A stretch of DNA of 64,000 bases. Origin: Corynebacterium sp. Marseille-P4321. Its GTDB lineage: Bacteria; Actinomycetota; Actinomycetes; Mycobacteriales; Mycobacteriaceae. Position 1 is the stretch's first letter. Every line of letters begins with the position of its first letter. Where the stretch lies: contig NZ_CAHJXO010000001.1 of NCBI RefSeq assembly GCF_903645305.1, forward strand, positions 372,001-436,000. The letters are read 5' to 3'. The translations under genes were made by a program, and so were the position numbers. Below are positions 26,887-35,720 of the stretch, in pieces. The notes below the pieces were generated by a model, which saw only the letters and a program-made list of their open reading frames with translations, ran no database searches and was not told the origin of the DNA.

Positions 26887-27241
26887 CCGCATTGAACTCA
26901 AAGGGCTTACGTTCCACGCCAACCACGGGGTGCTCGCGCACGAGACCGAGTTTGGCCAGTCCTTTTCGCTGGACATCGTGTGCTGGCTGGAGTTCAACGA
27001 TAGCGACGACCTAACGCAGACGGTGAACTACGCCGAGCTGGCGCAACTGGCCCTCGACATCGCGGCGGGCACTCCGCGCCAGCTCATCGAGACGGTTGCG
27101 GTTGAGGTCGCCGAGACCGCCATGCGCCGCTTCGACGCGCTGCACGCTGTGGAGGTCACGCTGCACAAGCCGCACGCGCCGATCCCGGCGGTGTTCGACG
27201 ACGTCGCGGTGGTTGCCCGCCGCTCGCGGAAGAGGATGTGA
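26879..27241 (+). CDS. folB: Dihydroneopterin aldolase
   Basis: A 120-residue enzyme cleaving dihydroneopterin to hydroxymethyl-dihydropterin and glycolaldehyde. The start RIELKGLTFHANHGVLAHET, the LTQTVNYAELAQ block with catalytic Tyr and the LHKPHAPIP segment with the catalytic Lys are all typical. It overlaps folP by 8 nt at the start and is followed by folK after 4 nt. Confidence 0.95.
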   Translation: MADRIELKGLTFHANHGVLAHETEFGQSFSLDIVCWLEFNDSDDLTQTVNYAELAQLALDIAAGTPRQLIETVAVEVAETAMRRFDALHAVEVTLHKPHAPIPAVFDDVAVVARRSRKRM

Positions 27242-27245
27242 TCCG

Positions 27246-27704
27246 ATGCGCGCGGTGCTCTCCACAGGCTCCAACATGGGCGACGCGCGCGCCCACCTGC
27301 AGTCGGTGGTGGACGAATTCGCCGACGAGCTCGTCGCGCAAAGCTCGATCTACGCCACCGCGCCGTGGGGTGTGACGGATCAGCCGGACTTTTTGAATCA
27401 GGCATTGCTTATCGACGTCGCCGCGTCCCCCAAAGAACTCTTAGCCCGCTGCCAGGACCTGGAGGGCCGCGCCGACCGGGTCCGCGAGCGCCGCTGGGGC
27501 CCGCGCACCTTGGACGTGGACATCGTGTGGATCGAAGGCTACGAGTCGGATGATCCGGAGCTCACCGTCCCGCACCCGCGCGCGCATCTGCGGCGCTTCG
27601 TGCTGGAGCCCTGGGCGGAGATTGATCCGGGGGCGCGGTTGGGGGGCGCGTCGATAAGCAATGTGCTCGATGAGTTGGAGGACCAGGGGGTGCGCAAGCT
27701 GTGA
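27246..27704 (+). CDS. folK: Hydroxymethyldihydropterin pyrophosphokinase
   Basis: A 152-residue kinase transferring pyrophosphate from ATP to the folate pterin. LSTGSNMGDARAHL near the start and the signature RRWGPRTLDVDIVW are clear. PHPRAHLRRFVLEPWAEI matches the C-terminal part. Two copies of the dispersed 11-mer fall in this gene (27417, 27649), the latter in a loop near the C-terminus. It overlaps the next GTG by 4 nt. Confidence 0.95.
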   Translation: MRAVLSTGSNMGDARAHLQSVVDEFADELVAQSSIYATAPWGVTDQPDFLNQALLIDVAASPKELLARCQDLEGRADRVRERRWGPRTLDVDIVWIEGYESDDPELTVPHPRAHLRRFVLEPWAEIDPGARLGGASISNVLDELEDQGVRKL

Positions 27705-28168
27705 AGCGCACGCCTATCGACGGCCTCATCATCGCCGCCGGATTCTTCGCCGCAGCCGCGGTGATCCTGGTGCGGCGGTTTTACTGGCTGCTGGAATCGC
27801 TGAACATGGTGGTGCCGCTGTCGCTGTGGGTGATTGCGGCGGTCGCCGGGTGGATCGCGTGGGTGGTGAAGAAGCGGCGCGACGAAGGCAAGATCGGGCT
27901 GGATCGGACGCAGCTCAACCCCATGATGGTGGCGAACTTCATGGTCTTCGGCAAAGCCTGCGCGTGGGCTGGCGCGGTGTGCGGCGGGGCGTACCTCGGC
28001 GCGCTGGTGTACGTGGTGCCGAAGCTGGGGGTGCTCGCGGCCGCGGCCGAGGACGTGCCGCCGCTGGCCGTAGGCACCCTTGGCGGGCTGGTGTTGTGCG
28101 TGGCCGGGCTGGCGCTGGAGAAGGTGTGCGAGGTGTCGCCACCCGGCGAGGGAGAAGGCGCCAGCTAA
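27701..28168 (+). CDS. DUF3180-type four-helix membrane protein
   Basis: A 155-residue integral membrane protein of unknown function, conserved at this position after folK in corynebacteria and mycobacteria (Rv3605c position). Four hydrophobic segments lie at about 8-24, 34-53, 82-105 and 117-140. A charged loop KKRRDEGKIGLDRTQLNP between the second and third contains the family-type DRTQLNPM motif. GTG 27701 overlaps the folK stop. Loss or retention with the folate operon suggests co-expression rather than a folate role. Confidence 0.85.
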   Translation: MKRTPIDGLIIAAGFFAAAAVILVRRFYWLLESLNMVVPLSLWVIAAVAGWIAWVVKKRRDEGKIGLDRTQLNPMMVANFMVFGKACAWAGAVCGGAYLGALVYVVPKLGVLAAAAEDVPPLAVGTLGGLVLCVAGLALEKVCEVSPPGEGEGAS

Positions 28169-28178
28169 AGTGTGGGGC

Positions 28179-29099
28179 ATGAGTGCCGAAAACACCTCCC
28201 GAGACCGCGCCAGCCTTTGGGTGATCCTTCCGTTTGTGGTCGCGGTGATCGGCACCGTGGTGATGCTGTTCACCAACTCCGCCAACGCGCTGAAGGTCGC
28301 GCTGATCTTCGCGCTGTGGGCGGGCGCCGCCGGGCTGATCGTCAACGCCCGCGTGCGCCGCGAGCGCGAATCCGCCGCCGAGCAGGCCCGCATCGCGGAA
28401 CAGCGCGCGGCCGAGCAGCTGCAGCGCTACCAGGCAGACCGCGAGGTGCTTGAGGCTATCGACGCACTCCCGGCCGCCCAACCACAGCCCGCCGCCGCAC
28501 CGAGCGTGGACATGGAAGCGCTGCGCCAACTGCAGCAGGAGATCTCCGCGCTGCGCGAGCAGCTGGAGGAACTCTCCGGCAAGGTCTTCGAGTACGAGCC
28601 GGCCGCGGTGCGTGCTTCCGCACGGCGTATCTCGGAGATCGAGGCGGTGCGCGAGCCTGAGCCCGCGCCCGCGCCCGAACCAGAAACTGAGCCCGCCCCG
28701 GAGCCGGTGTCTGAGCCTGAGCCCGCGCCGGAGCCTGCGGCCGGCCCCTCCAAGGACGACACAGTGCGGATTGCGAAGGTGCGCCCCTCTGGCGCCCCGA
28801 GCTCGGACGCGATTGCGGGCCGACTTGGCTCCCAGCCGTCGCGGCCCGCGCGCAACCCGCTGTCGGACCTGATCAGCGAGCGCACCGCGGAGCAGGAGGC
28901 GCAGCCAGAACCGGCACCACAGCCAGAACCGGCGCCGGCTCCCGAGCCGACGCCACAGCCTGAGCCCGCACCCCAGCCTGAGCCAGCGCCAACACCCGAG
29001 CCTGAGCCCCGCTCTGGCCGCCGCCGCCGCGACGAGCGCGGCGAAGGTGCTGTGTCCGTGGCGGAGCTGCTCGCCCGCCGCGCCGCAGAGGAGCACTAA
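28179..29099 (+). CDS. DUF6779-like membrane protein with coiled coil and Pro/Glu repeats
   Basis: A 306-residue protein at the Rv3604c position. Two N-terminal membrane helices (about 13-30 and 37-54) are followed by a basic stretch, a coiled coil (about 58-145, RQLQQEISALREQLEELSGKV), then long PEPAP-type repeats (about 160-190 and 240-280) that are probably disordered. The C-terminus is VSVAELLARRAAEEH. TAAAGT (28166-28171) lies 7 nt before the ATG, so an internal leaderless promoter is likely within the operon. Function unknown; cytoplasmic scaffolding is a guess. Confidence 0.8.
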   Translation: MSAENTSRDRASLWVILPFVVAVIGTVVMLFTNSANALKVALIFALWAGAAGLIVNARVRRERESAAEQARIAEQRAAEQLQRYQADREVLEAIDALPAAQPQPAAAPSVDMEALRQLQQEISALREQLEELSGKVFEYEPAAVRASARRISEIEAVREPEPAPAPEPETEPAPEPVSEPEPAPEPAAGPSKDDTVRIAKVRPSGAPSSDAIAGRLGSQPSRPARNPLSDLISERTAEQEAQPEPAPQPEPAPAPEPTPQPEPAPQPEPAPTPEPEPRSGRRRRDERGEGAVSVAELLARRAAEEH

Positions 29100-29801
29100 A
29101 TGCCGCCACGCCTCATGGTGGGCGCGGTGTTCGGCACCACGCCGTTTTCGGTGGAGCTCGAGCGCGCCGGGCACACCGTTCGTCCCATCGACGTCGAGGG
29201 GGACCCAGGGCTAATCGCCCACGTCGACCTCGTGCTGCTCGACGGCCCACCGGAAGCCATCCCCAAAGCCGCTACCGCGCTCGCCCCGTACGCGCGCCCG
29301 CGGCAAATGTTCTTGCACACCGCGCTCGAAGAGGGCCCGCAGCTTCTCGACGACGTGGAGACCGCCCAGGCCATCGTCATGTGCGCCCACAACATTTTCT
29401 CTAACGTGTGGGTCACCTCCGCCGCTGACGAGGTCGGTGAGACGGTGGTGGGCCTGCTGCTCGCCGAGGTCGGCGGCACGAGCCTGCGTATCGATGACGC
29501 GCACCGCGCCACCATCGCGGCCGCCCAGGAATTGCGCGCGCTGGAATCCACGGTGCGCGACGACGCCCTCGAGCTGATGGCGAAGGTGCTGCCGGATTTC
29601 GACGCGGTGGCTGACGCGTTCCTTGCCGCGCCGCCGGCATCCTACCGCGCAGCTGGCCGGGACGACCTTGAGCGACTCGTAAACGCGCTGCCGAAGGCTG
29701 GGGTGCGGCGGCTGTTCGTGGATTTGCAGCGCCGCCGTGCGGAGTTGGCGCAAGATACCGATACCTTGTTGTGGGTAATCGAGAAGTACGAGGGAGCTTG
29801 A
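29100..29801 (+). CDS. Rossmann-like DUF2520 protein upstream of panC
   Basis: A 233-residue protein. An N-terminal Rossmann-like region begins VGAVFGTTPFSVELERAGHTV, followed by VDLVLLDGPPEAIPKAATAL. The C-terminal helical half (CAHNIFSNVWVTSAADEVGETVVGLLLAEVGG) matches the DUF2520 layout of dehydrogenase-like proteins. The Rossmann part lacks a clear GxGxxG, so cofactor binding is doubtful. ATG 29100 directly abuts the previous stop. The same family precedes panC in related genomes (Rv3603c position), so a link to pantothenate or NADPH chemistry is possible but unproven. Confidence 0.75.
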   Translation: MPPRLMVGAVFGTTPFSVELERAGHTVRPIDVEGDPGLIAHVDLVLLDGPPEAIPKAATALAPYARPRQMFLHTALEEGPQLLDDVETAQAIVMCAHNIFSNVWVTSAADEVGETVVGLLLAEVGGTSLRIDDAHRATIAAAQELRALESTVRDDALELMAKVLPDFDAVADAFLAAPPASYRAAGRDDLERLVNALPKAGVRRLFVDLQRRRAELAQDTDTLLWVIEKYEGA

Positions 29802-29804
29802 GAC

Positions 29805-30593
29805 ATGGCATTCGAACCAGGCCAGGCCACGGTGGTTACCGACGAGGCGCTGTTGGCCACGTACGGTCGCGCGTTCCGCAAGATCGGAAAGAGTGTGGTG
29901 GTGGTGCCAGTTGGCTCCGACATCCACGCAGGCCACGTAGAGCTCATCCGCGCCGCGAAGTCGCTGCTCGGCTCGTATGTGGTGGTCACGTTCTCCGGCA
30001 CGCAGGTGCCGGAGGTGTTCGCGCGCGAGCAGGTTGACCTCGTCTTTCACGGCGAGTTGCGCACGCGGGTGCTTATCGACGCTGGCGTGGACCCTTTGGA
30101 GCCCGCGGATGAGGTGCAGCGTGCCGTCGCAAAGCATATTGCCGCCATAAATGCCACGCACGCGACCGATATTGTGCTGGGGGAGAAGGACTTCGAGGTG
30201 CTGGTTGCCACGCAGTACGCGGTCTCTGGGCTGCGCATGGAGGTCAAGCTGCACAGCGTGCCCACGGTGCGCACGCCGGATGGGCTGGCGGTCTCGCTGC
30301 GCAACGCGCACGTCGCCGACGGCGACCGCGAAGCTGCGCTGGCGCTGTCCGCGGCGCTGACCGCGGGCGCCCACGCGGCCGAGCACGGAGCCGAGACCGT
30401 GCTGGAGACGGTGCGTGGGGTGCTCGCCGCCGCGGGGCTTGAACCGGAATACTTAGAGCTTCGCGACCTGGCCATGCGCTCGGCGCCCGCGGAGGGCGAC
30501 GCCCGGCTACTCGCCGCTGTGCACGTCGGCGGGGTGCGCCTGATTGACAACGTGGGGCTGCCGCTGGGGATCGGCTTCAAGAACATCGAGTAG
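29805..30593 (+). CDS. panC: Pantothenate synthetase family protein, diverged
   Basis: A 262-residue member of the pantoate-beta-alanine ligase family, which makes pantothenate with ATP. The nucleotide-binding HxGH is kept as IHAGH. Other hallmarks are altered: the FVNPTQF block reads FSGTQVPE, GQKDYQQ reads GEKDFEVL, and SSRN reads VSLRN. Residues KD, R and N are retained. It follows the DUF2520 gene by 3 nt. Either this is the active but divergent corynebacterial enzyme, or a paralog with changed substrate; a canonical panC elsewhere would decide. Confidence 0.75.
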   Translation: MAFEPGQATVVTDEALLATYGRAFRKIGKSVVVVPVGSDIHAGHVELIRAAKSLLGSYVVVTFSGTQVPEVFAREQVDLVFHGELRTRVLIDAGVDPLEPADEVQRAVAKHIAAINATHATDIVLGEKDFEVLVATQYAVSGLRMEVKLHSVPTVRTPDGLAVSLRNAHVADGDREAALALSAALTAGAHAAEHGAETVLETVRGVLAAAGLEPEYLELRDLAMRSAPAEGDARLLAAVHVGGVRLIDNVGLPLGIGFKNIE

Positions 30594-30617
30594 GGCGAGC
30601 GGGTAGACTGCTTAACC

Positions 30618-31871
30618 ATGTCTGCAGCCCCCATCGCCGATCTGCTCGCCGAACGCTTCGGGTTTTCGTTTACCGCCGACCAGGTGCAAGAAACCGGGCG
30701 CACTGAAACCTCCACGCTGTACACCGCTGCCGACGATAAAGGCCACGCGGTTGAGGTGGAGGTCTTCGACGCGCCGGTGGACGGCTCGGTGTCGGAGGAC
30801 GTGAACACGCTGAACCAGCGCTTGGCGCTCGCGGCGCACCCGGGGGCGTTCCAGCCGCGCAGCGTGGGCACCACCGGCGACAACCAGCTGTTCGTGCTGC
30901 GCGAGGCGCCCACGGGCACCCCGCTAGCCGAGCTCATCGAGCAAAAGGGGCCCACGTTTACCCCGGACGAGGTGCAGGCGCTGCTGGGCCCCATCGCGGA
31001 AGCGGTGGATGATTACGACTTGAAGGGCCTGTCCGGCTTTGTCACCCGCTCGCTGTCGCCGGAGCGCCTCTTGGTGCAGCCGCAGTGGTCCACCACGCCG
31101 GTGAAGATGACGCTTGTGGGCCCGAGCCTGGACGCCGCGGCGCAGGTGGGGGAGCTGGATATCGCGGCAGCGAACGTGCAGAAGTTCGCAGCGGTGGTCT
31201 CGCTCATGACGGGCCAGCCGCCGCGGGACGGCGTGAAAACGTGTGCGGAGGTGTTGGGGGCGGAGCCCGTCGATAAGCATGTGCCCGAAGCCTCCGCTGT
31301 CGCCCCGCGCCCGGAGGACGGCTACCGCAAGCCGCCGGAGCCCTACGCGTACGGCCCGGACGGCCAATACGCGCGCCCCACGGAGGCGAAGAAGCAGCGC
31401 AACCCGTGGGTATGGGTGATTGCGCTTCTGGTGGCTCTGCTCGTGGCACTTGGCGCGCTGTGGTACTGGTGGGCGAACCGCGGCGAGGAATGGGCGGGCG
31501 CGGAGGCGCAGATCGCCGAGACGTACCCCAACATCGTGTCCAGCCGCGAGGGCCTCGACGGATGGAAGGACCTGAAGTGCGAGTACGGCACGCCGGACGC
31601 CGACCAGGAGGGCAAGATCCGCTGCGCCGACGAAAACCTCGGGCTTTCCGTGGTGAAGTACGCCGACGAGTTCGACCGCGACGCCGCGGTGCCGGGGCCC
31701 GAGGACGCAACCGTGCTGGGCAGCGGCGAGTGCACCATCAACTCCTATGTGCTGCCGGACGCGCAGCCGCCGGCGTTCGTGATGACGCCGCAGGACAAGC
31801 CGGAATACCTGTTCATCATCAACGGCTTCGAGTCTGAGAACCAGCGTCTCGACCTGCCGGTGTGTGAGTAA
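30618..31871 (+). CDS. Membrane pseudokinase with extracellular Cys-rich domain
   Basis: A 417-residue single-pass protein. The cytoplasmic part (1 to about 215) aligns with a kinase fold (hinge-like [18 protein letters not shown], then [21 protein letters not shown] where HRDxKPxNI belongs, and LVGPS in place of DFG), so catalysis is unlikely. A Pro-rich linker, a membrane helix (about 258-280) and an ectodomain follow. The ectodomain has [17 protein letters not shown], two Cys pairs and the ending RLDLPVCE. The same ectodomain ends the proteins at 39059 and 40445 (-). TAGACT (30604-30609) is 8 nt before the ATG, suggesting a leaderless mRNA. Likely a sensor partner of the Ser/Thr kinase. 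Confidence 0.75.
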   Translation: MSAAPIADLLAERFGFSFTADQVQETGRTETSTLYTAADDKGHAVEVEVFDAPVDGSVSEDVNTLNQRLALAAHPGAFQPRSVGTTGDNQLFVLREAPTGTPLAELIEQKGPTFTPDEVQALLGPIAEAVDDYDLKGLSGFVTRSLSPERLLVQPQWSTTPVKMTLVGPSLDAAAQVGELDIAAANVQKFAAVVSLMTGQPPRDGVKTCAEVLGAEPVDKHVPEASAVAPRPEDGYRKPPEPYAYGPDGQYARPTEAKKQRNPWVWVIALLVALLVALGALWYWWANRGEEWAGAEAQIAETYPNIVSSREGLDGWKDLKCEYGTPDADQEGKIRCADENLGLSVVKYADEFDRDAAVPGPEDATVLGSGECTINSYVLPDAQPPAFVMTPQDKPEYLFIINGFESENQRLDLPVCE

Positions 31872-31883
31872 GCTAAGCTTACT
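31867..31883. promoter_or_regulatory. Palindrome overlapping the lysS promoter
   Basis: AGTAAGCTAAGCTTACT is a perfect 7-bp inverted repeat with a TAA spacer. It covers the stop region of the pseudokinase gene and the candidate lysS -10 TAAGCT (31874-31879), where a bound repressor would block transcription. Confidence 0.45.
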
Positions 31884-31887
31884 CGGC

Positions 31888-33399
31888 GTGAGTACGCAGG
31901 ATCTTTCAGAGCAGCAAACCATCCGCCGCGAGAAGCGGCAAAGGCTTATCGACGAAGGGCGCGACGCCTACCCCGTAGAAGTCGACCGTACCGTGTCGCT
32001 CCGCGAGCTGCGCGCGAAGTACGACGGCGCCCTCGAGGCGGGGGATGAGACCCAGGATATTGTCGCGGTTGCCGGGCGCATCATGTTCCAGCGCAACACC
32101 GGCAAACTCTGCTTCGCCACCCTGCAGGAAGGCGACGGCACCCAGCTGCAGGTCATGCTCTCGCTCGCCGAGGTGGGCGAGGAAGCGCTGGCGCAGTGGA
32201 AGGCCGACACCGACCTGGGCGATATCGTCTCCGTGCGCGGGCGCGTGATCTGCTCGAAGCGCGGCGAGCTCTCCGTCATGGCGCAGTCCTGGCACATGGC
32301 GTCGAAGGCGCTCTCCCCGCTGCCTGTGGCGTTCGCGGACATGAACGAAGAGCAGCGTGTGCGCCGCCGCTACACCGACCTGATCATGCGCGAGGATGCA
32401 CGCAAGAACGCAATGACGCGCATCAAGGTGATCGCGGCGGTGCGCAAGTACCTCACGGGGCTGGATTTCGTGGAGATTGAGACCCCGATGCTGCAGACGC
32501 TGCACGGCGGCGCGGCTGCGCGGCCGTTCGTCACCCGCTCCAACGCTCTGGACATCGACCTGTACCTGCGCATCGCCCCGGAGCTGTACCTGAAGCGCGC
32601 GGTCGTCGGCGGCATTGAGCGCGTCTTTGAGATCAACCGTAACTTCCGCAACGAGGGCGTGGATTCCTCGCACTCGCCGGAGTTCACCATGCTGGAGACG
32701 TACCAGGCGTGGGGCACCTACAAAGACGGCGCCGAGATGATGAAGGGGCTCGTGCAGTTCTGCGCGCGCGAGGTGTTCGGCTCGGAGCAGGTCGAGCTTC
32801 CCGACGGTTCCACGTACGACTTCTCCGGCGAGTGGCAGGTGCTGGAGATGTACCCGAGCCTGAACGAGGCGCTGCAGCGCAAGTTCCCCGGCCAGCCTGA
32901 GGTCACCGTGGATTCCTCGGTGGAGGAGCTCAAGGGCATCGCCGAGGCGATCGGCCTGAAGGTGCCGGAGAACGCCGGCTGGCTGCACGGCAAGCTGGTG
33001 GAGGAGATCTGGGAAGAACTGTGCTCCGACCAGCTTTACGAGCCGACGTTTGTGATCAACTTCCCGGTTGAGACCTCCCCGCTGACCCGCGACCACCGCG
33101 AGAAGCCCGGCGTGACCGAGAAGTGGGACCTCTACGTCCGCGGCTTCGAGCTGGCCACCGGCTACTCGGAGCTGGTTGACCCGGTGATCCAGCGCGAGCG
33201 CTTCGAGGACCAGGCGCGCTTGGCCAGCGCCGGCGACGACGAGGCGATGGTGCTCGACGAGGACTTCCTCGCCGCCATGGAGCAGGGCATGCCCCCGACA
33301 GCCGGCTGCGGCATGGGCGTCGACCGCCTGCTGATGGCACTGACCGGCCTGGGCATCCGCGAGACCGTGCTCTTCCCGATGGTGAAGCCGGAGGCGTAA
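31888..33399 (+). CDS. lysS: Lysyl-tRNA synthetase (class II)
   Basis: A 503-residue enzyme charging tRNA-Lys. An N-terminal OB-fold anticodon domain ([19 protein letters not shown]) precedes the class II core. Motif 2 ([26 protein letters not shown]) and motif 3 ([15 protein letters not shown]) are complete. GTG 31888 is chosen because TAAGCT ends 8 nt upstream, a leaderless arrangement; an ATG at 31864 would overlap the previous gene. In mycobacteria lsr2 lies between lysS and clpC; here a 16-kb accessory stretch occupies that place. Confidence 0.96.
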   Translation: MSTQDLSEQQTIRREKRQRLIDEGRDAYPVEVDRTVSLRELRAKYDGALEAGDETQDIVAVAGRIMFQRNTGKLCFATLQEGDGTQLQVMLSLAEVGEEALAQWKADTDLGDIVSVRGRVICSKRGELSVMAQSWHMASKALSPLPVAFADMNEEQRVRRRYTDLIMREDARKNAMTRIKVIAAVRKYLTGLDFVEIETPMLQTLHGGAAARPFVTRSNALDIDLYLRIAPELYLKRAVVGGIERVFEINRNFRNEGVDSSHSPEFTMLETYQAWGTYKDGAEMMKGLVQFCAREVFGSEQVELPDGSTYDFSGEWQVLEMYPSLNEALQRKFPGQPEVTVDSSVEELKGIAEAIGLKVPENAGWLHGKLVEEIWEELCSDQLYEPTFVINFPVETSPLTRDHREKPGVTEKWDLYVRGFELATGYSELVDPVIQRERFEDQARLASAGDDEAMVLDEDFLAAMEQGMPPTAGCGMGVDRLLMALTGLGIRETVLFPMVKPEA

Positions 33400-34035
33400 G
33401 TGAAGCGGGGTGTTGTAATCGCCGCGGCCGCACTCGCAACCGCGGCAACGGTAGCCGGTTGCGGCACCGAGGGGGACGAGCTGGCAGAGCAGGCGCAGCC
33501 GGTGTTTACGTCGGTGACGTCGGCGTCGGCGGAGGCGGAGGCGTCGGCCACGGAGTCGTCTGCCACGCAGGCGAAGAAACCGGCAACGAAGGCCGAGGAA
33601 ACCACGTCGGCCAAGGAGTCGTCGACAAGCGCAAGCCCGAGCCCGAGCTCTAGCACCGCACCAAATACCGGCCTGAACACTGGCCGCTACATCGATGCCG
33701 CCGGGCGCGGCGAGTGGGTGGAGGAAGTCTCTACGCCGGCGTGCGACGGGCGAAACATCCTGATTCTGGACTCGATCATCGATTACGGCGACCGCAGTGA
33801 CACCATCAACCGCATCGCGGACCTGGTGATGTTCGCGGACCCGAGTGGCAAGCCGCGTCGCTTCATGGCGCCGGGGCACTGCCCGTCGCTCCGCGCGCAG
33901 CTGGACGGCAACGACATCTACCCCGTGTACCTCGACTTCGGCTCCGACGTGGACGGAATGTGCGCCGCGAAGGCCGCCCAGGGCGGCAACGGGCGCGTGC
34001 TGAGTAACCGAAGCGAGTACGTAGACCCCTGCTAG
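33400..34035 (+). CDS. Lipoprotein A of envelope cluster
   Basis: A 211-residue lipoprotein with lipobox VAGC (Cys21). The Cys is followed by GTEGDELAEQAQPVFTSVTS, then a Ser/Thr/Ala-rich linker (about 45-85) and a C-terminal domain with four cysteines (TPACDGRNILILDSIIDYGD, APGHCPS, DGMCAAKAA and the final DPC). The QPVFTSV stretch after the lipobox recurs as APAFTSI and EPSFSAV in two other lipoproteins of this cluster. GTG 33400 abuts the lysS stop. Function unknown; probably binds or presents a ligand outside the membrane. Confidence 0.8.
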   Translation: MKRGVVIAAAALATAATVAGCGTEGDELAEQAQPVFTSVTSASAEAEASATESSATQAKKPATKAEETTSAKESSTSASPSPSSSTAPNTGLNTGRYIDAAGRGEWVEEVSTPACDGRNILILDSIIDYGDRSDTINRIADLVMFADPSGKPRRFMAPGHCPSLRAQLDGNDIYPVYLDFGSDVDGMCAAKAAQGGNGRVLSNRSEYVDPC

Positions 34036-34052
34036 TTCGCTACCATCCCGGT

Positions 34053-34601
34053 ATGCGCACAACACTGAAACGCGGCTGCGCGGCCGCCGCAGTACTCGCC
34101 GCGTTTGCTGCGGCCGGTTGCACCCCAGAGCGCGGCGAGCGCGAGGAGCTACCTGAGCCCACGCCCGTCGCTGCCGCTGACGGCGACTCGGAATCAGAGG
34201 CCGAGACCGAAGAGCCGGAAGATGAGGCAGCCGAAACCGAGGCTCCCGAAGATGAGGCCGAGGAACCCGAAGAGGATGAAGATGAAGACGCACCCGCGCC
34301 CCCGGACTGCACGGATGCCGCACTGCAGGCCTCGCCCGGGTTCGAGCGCTTCGCGTTTCACGACGGCTGCCGCGGCAACTTCGCCCGCCCCGGCGTGCCG
34401 AACTCCGGCGTGATCGCGCTGGCCTGGTGGAACGGGAAGCACTGGGAGCTTGTCGAACCCGACGGCATCTGGGACGGCATGGGCATGCAGCGCCCCTGCC
34501 ACAACCGCGAAAAGCTCGAGGACCTGGGTGTGCCCGGCGAGCTGATTAAGCAGGAAGCGATCTGCGGCGAGTACGGCCCGGGGCAGGAGCCACAGAACTA
34601 G
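34053..34601 (+). CDS. Lipoprotein B of envelope cluster
   Basis: A 182-residue lipoprotein with lipobox AAGC (Cys23). A very acidic Glu/Asp-rich linker (about 35-85) is followed by a small domain with four cysteines (PPDCTDAAL, HDGCRGNF, QRPCHNRE, QEAICGEYGPG). TACCAT (34041-34046) is 6 nt from the ATG, giving a likely leaderless transcript. The linker-plus-small-domain plan matches lipoproteins A, C and D although the domain itself is different. No recognised family. Confidence 0.78.
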   Translation: MRTTLKRGCAAAAVLAAFAAAGCTPERGEREELPEPTPVAAADGDSESEAETEEPEDEAAETEAPEDEAEEPEEDEDEDAPAPPDCTDAALQASPGFERFAFHDGCRGNFARPGVPNSGVIALAWWNGKHWELVEPDGIWDGMGMQRPCHNREKLEDLGVPGELIKQEAICGEYGPGQEPQN

Positions 34602-34615
34602 TGCAGCACTAGCGG

Positions 34616-35719
34616 CTAGGACTGCTTCCAGGTGGCGTCCTCGCCGTCCACCTGGGCCACGTGCACCAGGAAGCGCTCGGAGCGCATCTCCGGCTCGAAG
34701 TCGCCGCAGAACTCGATGGCGGCGGTCTCGCCCTCTTCGAGCGTGTAGCCGCCGGTTTCCGTCATGCGCATCTCAACTGTCTGGCCGTTGGGGAAGATGG
34801 CGTAGAGCGGGCCGGGGATCTGGAAACGGTTGGCGTAGCCGTTTCGCGTACCCAGGGTGAAGTCCATGACCGCGCACGCCCGCGCGGAAGCGTCGCCGTC
34901 GCGCTGCAGGTCGGTGCTTTTGAGGGTGAGGGTGGAGTTGTCGAAGCGGTCATCGTCGACAAGCAATTGCTCGCCCGGCGCCTTCGCCTTGCCCTGCGCG
35001 TCGGCGAAGAGTTTCGCGGTGACGGCGGGGGAGGCGGGTTGGACCTCGAGGAACTCCGGTTTGGAGAAGTCGAAAAGACCGTGGTTGGTGCGGGAGAAGT
35101 CGTACTGCGTCTGCATGTTCTGCAGCTGGCGCGCGAGCGGGTAGAGCGTCTCGCAGGGGCCAGCTGCGCGCAGCCATGCTTCGGACATCATGGGGCTTGA
35201 CGACGTCATGAAGCACGCCATCCCGTTCGAAGCCTGCGGGAAGACCTGATCATCGACCGATTCGAACTTCTCCGGGTCCTTGGTTTCCTTCCAGCCGATC
35301 AGCTCCCCGTCGCCGGTGGCGGTGGGATCCGGAAGCTGCGTTTTGGTGGTGCGCAGTTCCACACGCACTTCGTCGCCGTCGGCGGTGGTGACAAAGCCGG
35401 AGCAGGCCTGGTCCTCTTTGGTCACGTCGTGGATGCCGGCGGAAGCGTAGAAATCCTCGCCCAGGTCGCAGTCGCGCAGGCGGCCGGCATCCAACTTGGA
35501 CGCGATCGTTTCGTCGTCCCATCCCAGCGGGCCCGTCGGCGCGGGCCGGAACGCCTTGAACGCCCAGAGTGCGGCCAGCAGCAGCGCCACCACCGCGAGG
35601 AGGATGAGGAAACCACGGACGACGCCGGGTAGGCCTTGGCGCTGGGGCTGGGCCGGTTGGGCCGGCTGGGCTGGCTGGGCTGGCTGGGCTGGCGGAGTGG
35701 GCTGGGCCGGGGCGGTCAT
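34616..35719 (-). CDS. Single-pass membrane protein with large ectodomain (paralog 1)
   Basis: A 367-residue protein: cytoplasmic PAQ repeats (residues about 4-27, nt 35640-35700), one membrane helix (about 35-53) and a ~310-residue ectodomain starting GPLGWDDETIASKLDAGRL. It shares GPLGWD-x-TxxSKLD-G, CDLG-DFY-S-G, LIGWK-TKDP, QYDFSR-xHGLFDFS-P and a late Cys with the protein at 36499-37758, so the two are paralogs. Several conserved cysteines suggest disulfides. It starts at 35719, 1 nt after the lipoprotein C stop, and is the last gene of the minus-strand run 37758-34616. No known family. Confidence 0.75.
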   Translation of the reverse strand: MTAPAQPTPPAQPAQPAQPAQPAQPQRQGLPGVVRGFLILLAVVALLLAALWAFKAFRPAPTGPLGWDDETIASKLDAGRLRDCDLGEDFYASAGIHDVTKEDQACSGFVTTADGDEVRVELRTTKTQLPDPTATGDGELIGWKETKDPEKFESVDDQVFPQASNGMACFMTSSSPMMSEAWLRAAGPCETLYPLARQLQNMQTQYDFSRTNHGLFDFSKPEFLEVQPASPAVTAKLFADAQGKAKAPGEQLLVDDDRFDNSTLTLKSTDLQRDGDASARACAVMDFTLGTRNGYANRFQIPGPLYAIFPNGQTVEMRMTETGGYTLEEGETAAIEFCGDFEPEMRSERFLVHVAQVDGEDATWKQS

Positions 35720-35720
35720 G

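Noticed and set aside
31906..34323. 805-residue open frame on the minus strand opposite lysS and the lipoproteins
   Set aside because: It mirrors high-GC codon bias of lysS, gives a His/Arg/Leu-rich low-information protein and lacks a ribosome site; lysS on the plus strand is unambiguous.
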